From: Roseovarius sp. MMSF_3359
GTDB taxonomy: Bacteria > Pseudomonadota > Alphaproteobacteria > Rhodobacterales > Rhodobacteraceae
DNA: 64,000 bases
NCBI RefSeq assembly: GCF_030733385.1
Contig: NZ_JASHJC010000014.1
Location: 1 to 64,000, forward strand
Direction: 5' to 3'
The position numbers and the translations under genes are program-made. This document shows positions 7,978 through 15,740 of the stretch, one piece after another (within the stretch, counting starts at the first letter, position 1; the number at the start of each line of letters is the position of its first letter). The notes under the pieces are model-generated. The model worked only from the letters and a program-made list of their open reading frames with translations, was not told the origin of the DNA and made no database searches.

Positions 7978-9120
7978 ATGACCCGGCACGATACGTCACT
8001 CTCACCGATGGCAGAGCTGGCCGAGAATGTAAGCCAACCGTTCGAGCGCGCCCGCGCCATGCCGAAATCGGTCTATACCAGCGAGACCTTCCTAGAGGCC
8101 GAGTTGGCGCAGGTGTTCAAGCAGGATTGGTTCTGCGTCACCCGTGCCGATGCGCTCGCGAACCCGGGAGATTACACGACGCTGGATCTGGCCGGGCAGC
8201 CAATCATGGTCATTCGTGACCGCGGCGGACAATTGCGCGCCCAGTCCAATGTCTGCCTGCATCGCATGTCTACCTTGCTTGAAGGGTCGGGCAACACGCG
8301 CGCCATCGTCTGCCCGTATCATGCCTGGACCTATAATCTCGATGGCCGTTTGCGCGGGGCGCCCGCGATGACGCTGAACGAGAGCTTCTGCAAGGATAGC
8401 TATGCGCTGCCGCAGGTGCGTTGCGAAGAATGGCTTGGCTGGGTCATGGTCACTCTGAACCCCGATGCCCCGCCCGTCGCAGAGCAGCTTTCCGGTGTCG
8501 AGGCGTTGATCGGCGATTTCGGGATGGAGCATTATTCGCAGACCTTTTTCGAAACGCATCGCTGGGACACGAACTGGAAAGTCCTCGCCGAAAATTTCAT
8601 GGAAAGCTACCACCTGCCGGTTTGCCATGCGGGCACCATCGGGGGGCTTTCCAAGCTCGAAGAAATGGTCTGCCCGCCCGGCGAGCCCGCGTTCAACTAT
8701 CACTGGATCTACAAGGAAGAGCATTTCAAGCTCGCCAATGCGCACCCGACCAATACGCGCCTCAAGGGTGACCGGCGGCGCATGACCTTCCTGCTGGCGA
8801 TCTATCCCAGCCTGCTCATCACGCTCACGCCCGGGTATTTTTGGTATCTCAGTCTGCACCCGCATGGGGTAGGGCAGGTCGATATCCGTTTCGGCGGCGG
8901 CATGTCGCCCGAGTTCGTCAACGACCCCGAAGCGCAGAGCCATTTCGAAGCGGTCAAGACGCTCCTGGATGATGTGAATGTCGAGGATCGCGGCTGCACC
9001 GAAAAGGTCTATCGCGGTCTTTGCTCGGACGTGGCCGCGCCGGGGCATCTGAGCCACCTGGAGCGGCCCAACTACGATTTTGCCTGTTATCTCAACGACC
9101 GGATCAACCCGGCTAACTAG
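7978..9120 (+). CDS. Rieske aromatic ring-hydroxylating oxygenase, alpha subunit
   Basis: A 380-residue Rieske non-haem iron oxygenase. Rieske cluster ligands are C93/H95 and C112/H115 (CLH and CPYHAWTY). The mononuclear iron motif is ENFMESYHLPVCH, with H212 and H217 as ligands and E209 at the position that bridges to the neighbouring Rieske centre. Most family members have Asp there; Glu is known in CntA-like oxygenases of quaternary ammonium compounds. No ferredoxin or reductase partner is encoded nearby, so electrons must come from a component elsewhere. Substrate unknown. Confidence 0.88.
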   Translation: MTRHDTSLSPMAELAENVSQPFERARAMPKSVYTSETFLEAELAQVFKQDWFCVTRADALANPGDYTTLDLAGQPIMVIRDRGGQLRAQSNVCLHRMSTLLEGSGNTRAIVCPYHAWTYNLDGRLRGAPAMTLNESFCKDSYALPQVRCEEWLGWVMVTLNPDAPPVAEQLSGVEALIGDFGMEHYSQTFFETHRWDTNWKVLAENFMESYHLPVCHAGTIGGLSKLEEMVCPPGEPAFNYHWIYKEEHFKLANAHPTNTRLKGDRRRMTFLLAIYPSLLITLTPGYFWYLSLHPHGVGQVDIRFGGGMSPEFVNDPEAQSHFEAVKTLLDDVNVEDRGCTEKVYRGLCSDVAAPGHLSHLERPNYDFACYLNDRINPAN

Positions 9121-9130
9121 GACCACGCCC

Positions 9131-9544
9131 ATGATGCACAAGCGCATTCGCCCGTTCAACACCAAGGAAACCTACCCGGAGCAGAACCTCGATAATGACC
9201 TTTCCCAAGGCGTCGTGGCCCGCGGCACGATGGTGTTCCTGCGCGGGCAGGTGAGCCAGGATCTTGATACCCGCGAAAGCCTGCACACCGGCGATGCGGC
9301 CAAGCAAACCGCCAAGACAATGGAAAACATCCAGATGCTGCTGGAAGAGGCCGGCACCACGATGGAGGCCGTCTGCCGGATCGTCGTCTACCTGACCGAT
9401 ATCCGTTATCGCGAGGCGGTCTATCAGGAGATGGGCAAATGGCTGAAGGGCGTGCACCCGTGCTCGACCGGGCTGGTCGTGCCGGCGCTGGCCCGCCCGG
9501 AATGGGTGGTCGAGATCGAAGTCACCGCCGTGATCCCGGACTAA
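9131..9544 (+). CDS. RidA family (YjgF/YER057c/UK114) protein
   Basis: 137 residues from ATG 9131; a second ATG follows immediately. The fold is recognisable from VFLRGQVSQD, ETAKTMENIQMLLEEAG-like text (seen as KTMENIQMLLEEAG) and VVYLTDIRYREAVYQEM. Classical RidA hydrolyses reactive enamine/imine intermediates; subfamilies serve as deaminases in ring-cleavage pathways. The Arg that binds substrate carboxylates in RidA is expected near the C-terminus; ARPEWVVEIE supplies a candidate. Located between two Rieske genes, it probably deaminates a ring-opened intermediate. Confidence 0.85.
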   Translation: MMHKRIRPFNTKETYPEQNLDNDLSQGVVARGTMVFLRGQVSQDLDTRESLHTGDAAKQTAKTMENIQMLLEEAGTTMEAVCRIVVYLTDIRYREAVYQEMGKWLKGVHPCSTGLVVPALARPEWVVEIEVTAVIPD

Positions 9545-9550
9545 GCGGCC

Positions 9551-10708
9551 ATGAGTGCGCCCGAGCTTCTCCGCCAACTGGCCACGACGGCGGATGGACC
9601 GCTGGAACGTGCGGTCAGCGCCGATCCCCGGCTTTACTGGGATGAGGATATTGCCGCGCTGGAAGAGGATGCGATTTTCCGGCGCGATTGGGTCTGTCCC
9701 GGTCTGGCCGCGGAAATTCCCAATCCAGGCGATTACCTGACTTTCACCATTGCAGGCGATCCGATCTTTTGCATTCGCGACAAAGCCGGTGAGATCAAGA
9801 GTTTCTCGAATGTCTGCCGGCACCGGATGATGCAGCTTCTCGAAGGGACCGGCTGCACCAGCCGCATCGTCTGCCCCTATCACGCCTGGACCTATGCGCT
9901 GGACGGGCGTCTGATCGGCGCGGGTCATATGGAACGGACCGAAGGGTTTGACAAGAAATCCGTCTGCCTGCCGGAAATCCGAACGGAAATCTGGAATGGC
10001 TGGATCTATGTCACGCTGAACCCTGACGCGACGCCGGTGGCCGAGGCCTTGGCGCCGCTGCACGAGGTTGTGTCGCGCTACGCGATGGAAAACTACGTGC
10101 CCGTTGTGCAGGAAGAGCATGTCTGGACCACCAACTGGAAGCTGCTGACCGAGAATTTCATGGAAGGCTATCACCTGCCGGTGGCGCACAAAGCCACGGT
10201 CGGCGCGTGGTTTCCGGTGGAAAAGACCATCTTTCCCGAAGAGGTCTATGACGCCTTCACCTACCAGACTTTCATGAAGACCGGGAACGCCACCTATGGG
10301 CAGGCCCATCCCGACAACACCCGGCTTGAGGGCGATTGGCGCAATACATCGGTCCTGCCGACCGTGTTTCCGACCCATATGTATGTGCTGGCACCCGATC
10401 ACCTCTGGTATCTCAGCTTGCGCCCGCGCGGTGTCGGGCAGGTCGATGTGCGTTTCGGCGTGGCCATCGCGCCGGAGGTTGACGCCATGCTTGGTTTTGC
10501 CGATGAGCGCACCGCGTGGATCGAGGAGCTCATCACGTTTTTCGAGCATGTGAACACCGAGGACCGGCAGGTTGTCGAGGGCATCTATGCCGGATCACGC
10601 TCGGCCCAGGCCGCACCTGGCCCGCTGAGCTGGCTCGAACGCGAAATCCATGACTTTCAGAAATACCTGTCGCGCCGCTTGGGCGACGGGGCAGGAGGCA
10701 CATCATGA
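9551..10708 (+). CDS. Rieske aromatic ring-hydroxylating oxygenase, alpha subunit (second copy)
   Basis: A 385-residue paralogue of the protein at 7978-9120. Rieske ligands are C89/H91 and C108/H111 (CRH, CPYHAWTY); the catalytic iron motif is ENFMEGYHLPVAH with E205, H208 and H213. It again has Glu, not Asp, at the bridging position. Both proteins share the C-terminal pattern WYLSLRPRGVGQVDVRFG. Two alpha subunits could form one hetero-oligomer or catalyse two successive steps; the sequence does not decide. Its stop overlaps the next start as ATGA. Confidence 0.88.
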   Translation: MSAPELLRQLATTADGPLERAVSADPRLYWDEDIAALEEDAIFRRDWVCPGLAAEIPNPGDYLTFTIAGDPIFCIRDKAGEIKSFSNVCRHRMMQLLEGTGCTSRIVCPYHAWTYALDGRLIGAGHMERTEGFDKKSVCLPEIRTEIWNGWIYVTLNPDATPVAEALAPLHEVVSRYAMENYVPVVQEEHVWTTNWKLLTENFMEGYHLPVAHKATVGAWFPVEKTIFPEEVYDAFTYQTFMKTGNATYGQAHPDNTRLEGDWRNTSVLPTVFPTHMYVLAPDHLWYLSLRPRGVGQVDVRFGVAIAPEVDAMLGFADERTAWIEELITFFEHVNTEDRQVVEGIYAGSRSAQAAPGPLSWLEREIHDFQKYLSRRLGDGAGGTS

Positions 10709-11382
10709 CCTTTTCCATCGCCGGGCGTTGCGCCCGGACCGGGCAGTTCGGCGTGGCGATTACCACCTCGTCGATCTCCGTGGGCTCGCGTTGTCCCCAT
10801 GCGCGTCCGGGCGTGGGCGCAGTTGCCACACAGAACATCACCGATCCGCATCTGGCGACGCTGGTGCTGGACGCGATGGAAGGCGGCCAGAGCGCGGCGG
10901 AGGCGATCGCAAAGGTCACGAAGGACCGTGAGAACATCGACTATCGTCAACTGACCGCGGTTGATGCAAACGGCACCACCGCGCATTTCACCGGGGCGCA
11001 TATCCTCGGCACCAATGCGATCAGCGAGGATGTAGATTGCGTCGCCGCCGGGAACCTCTTGTCCTCGACCGCGGTCGCCAAGGGGATAAGTGATGGTTTC
11101 ATGGCGGACCCCACCGCGCATCTGGCCGAAAGGCTGCTCCGGGGGCTTGAAGGCGGTCTGGCTGCCGGGGGCGAGGAAGGCCCGGTACATTCCGCCGCAC
11201 TGATCGTGGCGGACAAGATGCCGTTTTATCTCGTCGATCTGCGGGTGGACTGGGAGGACGACAACCCGATCCGCAAATTGCGCAGTCTCTGGGAGGCCTA
11301 CGAGCCGCAGATGAATGATTACCTGAACCGCGCGATCGACCCGTCGGTCGCGCCCAGCTATGGCGTGGCGGGCGATCCCTGA
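10705..11382 (+). CDS. DUF1028 family protein (Ntn-hydrolase-like)
   Basis: A 225-residue protein matching DUF1028 along its length: FSIAGRCARTGQFGVAITTSS at the start, then RPGVGAVATQN (about 33-43) and a C-terminal PFYLVDLRVDW segment. DUF1028 proteins resemble Ntn-type amidohydrolases and are often found beside RidA, Rieske or amidase genes, but no reaction is firmly assigned. The 4 bp overlap with the second Rieske gene places it in the same transcript. A hydrolytic step late in ring degradation is my inference. Confidence 0.85.
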   Translation: MTFSIAGRCARTGQFGVAITTSSISVGSRCPHARPGVGAVATQNITDPHLATLVLDAMEGGQSAAEAIAKVTKDRENIDYRQLTAVDANGTTAHFTGAHILGTNAISEDVDCVAAGNLLSSTAVAKGISDGFMADPTAHLAERLLRGLEGGLAAGGEEGPVHSAALIVADKMPFYLVDLRVDWEDDNPIRKLRSLWEAYEPQMNDYLNRAIDPSVAPSYGVAGDP

Positions 11383-11446
11383 CCAATATCGGCTTTAAGT
11401 CCTTATCTACCTTCGCTCTGACCCCGCATCATGCTAATCTAAGGCA

Positions 11447-11959
11447 ATGACTAGAGTGATGGTGATAGGAAACGCCGGGGGCGGAAAATCGACGATGTGT
11501 AGCGCGATATGCGCCGCGTATGATCTTCCGTACTATGCAATCGATAAAATTCAATGGAAGCCCGATTGGGTTCAGACGCCTGAGACCGAATTCCAAAAGC
11601 AGCACGACGAGTTGCTGGCAAACGACCGATGGTTGATCGACGGTTACGGCTCAATGAACTCGGTTCAAGATCGCCTAAACGCCTGCGATACAGTGATATT
11701 CGTCGATCATCCGATCCATATTCACTTTTGGTGGGCAGCCAAAAGACAGTTCAAGTCCTTGTTTGTCGGACGCCCAGATGGTCCTGAGGGTTGTCCGATG
11801 TGGCGGGCCACAATACCTCTTTATAAGATGATATGGTGGTTGCACAGGAAAGCGCGACCACAACTCCTTGAAGCGATCTACAACCGTTCAGATCGCATCA
11901 GAATCATCCACATCAAATCACCCGCCGAATTGAATTCGTTTGCGGCAACGCCAGTCTGA
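11447..11959 (+). CDS. small P-loop nucleotide kinase-like protein (FlaR/adenylate kinase-like)
   Basis: 170 residues beginning MTRVMVIGNAGGGKST, so the Walker A GNAGGGKS is at residues 8-15. DRWLIDGYGSM (about 60-70) and DTVIFVDHPIHI (about 80-91) fit the family annotated as adenylate kinase-like or DNA topology modulation protein FlaR. Real substrates of these small P-loop proteins are mostly unknown. Composition is visibly AT-richer than its neighbours and it lies between an operon end and a dispersed repeat, which suggests acquisition, though this is weak evidence. Confidence 0.8.
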   Translation: MTRVMVIGNAGGGKSTMCSAICAAYDLPYYAIDKIQWKPDWVQTPETEFQKQHDELLANDRWLIDGYGSMNSVQDRLNACDTVIFVDHPIHIHFWWAAKRQFKSLFVGRPDGPEGCPMWRATIPLYKMIWWLHRKARPQLLEAIYNRSDRIRIIHIKSPAELNSFAATPV

Positions 11960-12007
11960 GCGGTCGGCAGCTTTGTCCGCAAAGCAGACGAAGAAGGAGC
12001 GCCCAAT

Positions 12008-12213
12008 CCGCGCGGAGTCAAGGAGCGAAGCGACGCCGCGCGATCGCCAGACCGCCCCCTGGGCTGGCGATTGGCTGACGCTGGCGCGACGTATTGGGCA
12101 TTTGCAGACTTGGCTGGGATAAAGTGCTTCCCACTGCCGGTTGGTCGCCATCCCGCGGTCTGGCGTTCGCGCGGTTTGTGCTGAGATATCCGACGGCGGC
12201 TCTGTCCCGCATT
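12008..12213. repeat. inverted-repeat intergenic element, copy A
   Basis: The core (12035-12175, 141 bp) has imperfect 21 bp terminal inverted repeats at 12035-12055 and 12155-12175. Just inside the left end a hairpin ATCGCCA/TGGCGAT encloses GCCC/GGGC. Copy B at 42977-43116 has the same ends, the same inner hairpin, GACTTGGC in the middle and the same overall length (140 bp). Similarity seems to continue outward (CCGCGCGGA-TCAAGG on the left; GAGAT-TCCG-GGCTC on the right). It has no coding capacity and resembles a REPIN or MITE. Confidence 0.8.
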
Positions 12214-12240
12214 ATGAAATTGGCTATGTGAGAGAGGGCG

Positions 12241-13395
12241 CTACAATCCCGCTTCCAGCCGGTCCAGCAGTACGTCCAGCATCGCGTCGCAGCGTTCGAT
12301 CTGGTTGATCTCGACATATTCATCGGGTTTGTGACCCTGCATCATCGACCCCGGGCCGCAGACGACCGTGGGAATGTCGAGATCCTGTGAAAAAAGTCCG
12401 CCTTCTGTGCCAAAGGCCACCTTGTTGGTGGCATTCACGCCGGTGAGCGATTGCACGAACTGCACCACATCGGCGGTGCGGCTGGTGTCCAGGCCGGGGT
12501 AGGAGAAATTGACCTCGAACGCGAAGGCGGCTTCGGGGGCGTGAGCGCGCGCGGCGGCGACGATGGCATCGGCGCGGGCACGAATGTCGGACAGGATGGC
12601 CTGCGGGTCGTCCTGCGCCACGTTACGGATTTCGAAATCCACTTCACAGAGGTTCGGCACGATGTTGAGTGCAACACCCCCGGCCATCTTGGCCGCGTGG
12701 ACGGTGGTGTAGGGGACGTCGTAGTCACCGTCCTGCGCACCGTGTTCGCGCAGCTCGGCCTGAACATCGCGCAGGACACCGACCAGGTCACACCCAAGAT
12801 GCAGCGCATTCATTGCAAGTGGGGCCAGCGCGGAGTGTCCCTCGCGTCCGGTGCAGCGGGCTTTCAGCGCCACTTTGCCCTTGTGGCCGGTCGCAACGGA
12901 AAGGCTGGTGGGTTCGCCCACAATGCACATGGCGGGGCGCACGGGCGCTTCCCGAAGGAGGTCGATCATCGACCGCACCCCCTGGCAGCCGATCTCCTCA
13001 TCATAGGAAAACGCCAGATGAAGCGGCGACTTCAACTCGCGTTTCGCGGCCTTGAGGCCCGCGGCCAGCGCACAGGCGACAAAGCCCTTCATATCCGTGG
13101 TGCCGCGCCCGTAATATCGCCCGTCGGTCACGGTCAGCTCGAACGGCGGTTTGGTCCAATCCTGCCCCTCCACTGGCACCACATCCGTATGGCCCGAGAG
13201 CATGACACCGCCGTGATCGCCCGGCCCGATTGTCGCGAGCAGGTTGGCCTTGGTGCTAGCATCATTGGGGATCAGCGTGGCGGTCACCCCGACCTCGGCC
13301 AGAAGACCCTTGATGTAGTCCATCAGGTCCATGTTCGGATTGCGGCTGACCGTATCGAAGGCGATCAGGCGGTCAAGGATCTCGGGTGTCTTCAT
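12241..13395 (-). CDS. argE: acetylornithine deacetylase (ArgE)
   Basis: 384 residues from the ATG at 13395 (MKTPEILDRLIAFDTVSRNP); longer frames upstream lack family similarity. M20 peptidase fold with SGHTDVVP (H69), GRGTTDMKG (D101), YDEEIGCQG (E133/E134), GEPT and the late GPGSMMQGHKPDEYV, i.e. the di-metal ligands and catalytic Glu. The family removes the acetyl group from N-acetylornithine in arginine synthesis. Roseobacters usually carry several ArgE-like paralogues; another lies at 54399-55562. No arginine gene is adjacent, so the physiological substrate is likely but not certain. Confidence 0.83.
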   Translation of the reverse strand: MKTPEILDRLIAFDTVSRNPNMDLMDYIKGLLAEVGVTATLIPNDASTKANLLATIGPGDHGGVMLSGHTDVVPVEGQDWTKPPFELTVTDGRYYGRGTTDMKGFVACALAAGLKAAKRELKSPLHLAFSYDEEIGCQGVRSMIDLLREAPVRPAMCIVGEPTSLSVATGHKGKVALKARCTGREGHSALAPLAMNALHLGCDLVGVLRDVQAELREHGAQDGDYDVPYTTVHAAKMAGGVALNIVPNLCEVDFEIRNVAQDDPQAILSDIRARADAIVAAARAHAPEAAFAFEVNFSYPGLDTSRTADVVQFVQSLTGVNATNKVAFGTEGGLFSQDLDIPTVVCGPGSMMQGHKPDEYVEINQIERCDAMLDVLLDRLEAGL

Positions 13396-13576
13396 CTTCG
13401 GGGGTCCTGAACGGTTGTGAAAAGGCGCAAGCGCCCTCCGATCAGTAGCGCAAACCAGCCATGCGCCGAAACCCAAATTTGGCGGTACTCGTCAGATCGG
13501 TGACGCAAAGGGGTGGGGGGACAATCTTGGTGATGCCGATGGTCAGGAAATCAAAGCGCCTTTGTCCACCGAATGC

Positions 13577-13600
13577 AAAAACAGCACCCGAAAGGGTGCT
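13577..13600 (-). terminator. Rho-independent terminator of the first VPLPA-CTERM gene
   Basis: Perfect 7 bp stem AGCACCC/GGGTGCT (13583-13600) with a 4-nt loop. Read on the minus strand it is followed by GTTTTTGC. It begins 25 bases past the stop of the gene at 13626-14408. The rest of 13396-13625 shows no gene. Confidence 0.82.
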
Positions 13601-13625
13601 GCCTTGATCCCGTTGCGGGGGTGTT

Positions 13626-14408
13626 TCAGGCTTGGCGACGGAGGCGCGCGATGCCGCCGGACAGGCCGAGCATGCCAATGGCCGCCGGCAACAGAAGCGC
13701 CGAGGCAGGCAGCGGCACAACCGCCGTGTTCCCATCATCAATGAGGGCCGGCGCCGGCGGATCGTTTTCGGTCAGTACCAGTTTGAACGAACCGTTGTAA
13801 CGGCGGCAGCGTTTGACCGACCTGTCGCAATTCTGTTCGACAGCGCGGAACCGGGTAAAGAGACCCAGCAGGTCGCGGTTCCAGTTGTTTGCGCCAACGC
13901 CGAACTGCGTCGCAACCTTGCGTCGTTTTCTTCCGTCCCATTTGCGACCCATCAGCGACAGGTCAAAACTTGCAAGCTCACCGTTTAGCGAAGTCATCGT
14001 GCCGGACGTCATCTTGAAATACGACCAATCGCTGGTCGAAGCGCGTGAACGGTTGTGGCGGACGCCCGGGTTCTTGGTCCGCTGGTAGTTGATCGTCACC
14101 TCGTAGCCCTGACCCGCCGCGTTGCGCAGAATACCGGTCAGTGACGCCTTGTTCCCGTCCATTTTGAAGGTTCCGGCACCGGCGGCGGAATTCTCGAAGT
14201 AGAAATTGTTGTGGTAACGACCCTTCGCACCTCTCAGGCGGTTCCGGAAACCCCGGAGCCGCTTGTTGAAAATCGCGGAATTGGCCTTGTTCCCGGTCTT
14301 GCCATAGAAGCTGGTCGCCGAGTAGGTCGCAGCGGATGCGGGTTCGGCCGTCAGACCCGTGATGCCAAGGGCGGTCGCGGCCACGAGCAAAGCAGTGCGA
14401 ATAAACAT
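13626..14408 (-). CDS. VPLPA-CTERM sorting domain protein
   Basis: 260 residues from the ATG at 14408. A signal peptide (about 1-28, RTALLVAATALGITGL core, cleavage near ASAA) precedes an extracellular domain containing FYFENSAAG and DGNKASLTGILRNAAGQG, then a C-terminal VPLPA (231-235), hydrophobic helix and basic end RLRRQA. This tail is the Rhodobacterales form of PEP-CTERM, recognised by an exosortase (XrtD type) that cuts it and releases or anchors the protein at the surface. The exosortase is not in this window. Function of the main domain is unknown; it is a paralogue of the protein at 14726-15433. Confidence 0.88.
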   Translation of the reverse strand: MFIRTALLVAATALGITGLTAEPASAATYSATSFYGKTGNKANSAIFNKRLRGFRNRLRGAKGRYHNNFYFENSAAGAGTFKMDGNKASLTGILRNAAGQGYEVTINYQRTKNPGVRHNRSRASTSDWSYFKMTSGTMTSLNGELASFDLSLMGRKWDGRKRRKVATQFGVGANNWNRDLLGLFTRFRAVEQNCDRSVKRCRRYNGSFKLVLTENDPPAPALIDDGNTAVVPLPASALLLPAAIGMLGLSGGIARLRRQA

Positions 14409-14725
14409 GTTAGGACCCCACACGTTATGAGTGTATTTTTCCCCTGTGCGACCTTGGCGGGGGCAGGGGCGCGGAGTCAATGAAGAATTTGGTTAAATAT
14501 CCTTTAACGCTGCAAAATTTGCGGCGAATGGCGCTGTTTTGACAACATTTGAGACAAATCGGCTTGTTTGTTCAATAGACGGAAACAGCGCCCTGCCTGG
14601 TCAACGTATGACTGATCAGGCGTTCGTCGGTAGGAGGTCGTTTGTCGTCCCGTTGGGCAGGATGGTCGCTTGGCCCTCAAGATCGCCCGCGATCACGCAG
14701 GCGATCCAAGGATTTTCCGAAACGA
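14409..14725. other. spacer between the VPLPA-CTERM genes
   Basis: No gene seen. The AT-rich part (14480-14560) probably contains the promoter of the leftward gene, including the inverted repeat GTTAAA-N5-TTTAAC (14492-14508). I do not see a clear terminator for the upstream paralogue, so partial read-through between the two genes is possible. Confidence 0.5.
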
Positions 14726-15433
14726 TCAGGATTGGCGGCGACGGCGGGCCACGCCACCTGCGGCGCCCAGCATGCCCAGGGCAGCAGGCAGCAGCAGGAC
14801 ACTCGCGGGGAGCGGTACGACGCCCGGATTGCCACCGGGTTCCAGAACGATGTTGATGTCACCGTGGTAGGATTGGCAATTGTCGCCCTTGCAGCCGGCC
14901 TCACGCGCCGTGAACCATGTCGAGAGACCCAGAAGGTTGGCATCCTTGTCATTGGCGCCCACACCAACCTGCACTTTCAGACCCGCGCCGCGCATCTCAA
15001 GATAGAAATCGGCGATGCCCGCGGTTTTGGAGATCAGTTGCGCACGTGTGAAATCATAGAATTTCCACTGCGACGTGTCGGGATTTGATCCACCGACCTT
15101 CTTATATTTGCCGGGATCGGCAACTTCGATCAGGTCGAGAACCAGGTCGAACCCCTGCAGGGCCGCATTGCGCACGGTCCCGGTCAGCGTGGCCTTGTTG
15201 CCGTCGACCGTGAAGAGCCCGAAAGCGTCTTCGCCCCGAACGGTGTTTTCGAAGACGAAATGGTTCGCCTTGCTGCCGGACGCGCCCTGAGGCTTGGAGC
15301 CGAACCAAAGCGAATGCTCAGGCTTGCCGTTCTCATAATGACTGGTTGCGGTATAGACCGTGGCGGCCTGTGCCGCGGCGCTGGCAAAGCCGATGGCGGC
15401 TGCAGCAGCAATAAATGTGGTGCGTAGAAACAT
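14726..15433 (-). CDS. VPLPA-CTERM sorting domain protein (paralogue)
   Basis: 235 residues from the ATG at 15433, with GAGGG upstream. Signal peptide about 1-24 (ending AAAQAA), main domain with FVFENTVRG and DGNKATLTGTVRNAALQG, VPLPA at 206-210, hydrophobic helix and terminal RRRRQS. It shares with its neighbour the DGNKA-LTG-RNAA-QG block, a VGAN-DLLGL-type segment, two nearby cysteines (GCKGDNC) and the sorting tail, but the rest has diverged widely. Tandem, independently promoted surface proteins processed by the same exosortase is the simplest reading. Confidence 0.88.
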   Translation of the reverse strand: MFLRTTFIAAAAAIGFASAAAQAATVYTATSHYENGKPEHSLWFGSKPQGASGSKANHFVFENTVRGEDAFGLFTVDGNKATLTGTVRNAALQGFDLVLDLIEVADPGKYKKVGGSNPDTSQWKFYDFTRAQLISKTAGIADFYLEMRGAGLKVQVGVGANDKDANLLGLSTWFTAREAGCKGDNCQSYHGDINIVLEPGGNPGVVPLPASVLLLPAALGMLGAAGGVARRRRQS

Positions 15434-15740
15434 CGTACCCTCACTCGTAAAACAAAACAGGTGATCGAAGTGCCTGCTGAGGCGGGGTCAGTCAACCGGA
15501 TCGCGACAAAAACTGCCTAATTTGCCAGAATTTTGCCTTAAATCCTTCGTGGTTGTTCAGGGAATGGAAACGATACGTCGTTTGCGTGGTGATTGATTTC
15601 GGTTCGGGGGTGTTGGCTGACGAAGACCGGCGCGATTCGATGTCTTTCATTGGGGGCGGTAAAGGCCAATCCCAGAAGATCAGCACTGGTCAACGCGCGG
15701 TGCCTGCGGTATCTGGCGGGGGTCTATTTCCGGGGGTCAG
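15434..15740. other. divergent promoter region, VPLPA gene / ribBA
   Basis: No gene found in these 307 bases. The part near 15434-15545 is AT-rich and likely promotes the leftward VPLPA-CTERM gene; the rightward leader of ribBA is GC-rich. I looked for the conserved FMN-riboswitch segments that often precede ribB and did not find them. Confidence 0.5.

Noticed and set aside
15434..15740. FMN riboswitch upstream of ribBA
   Set aside because: The conserved AGGGGCAGGGTGAAA-like and ACCGGCGGT-like segments of the RFN element are absent.
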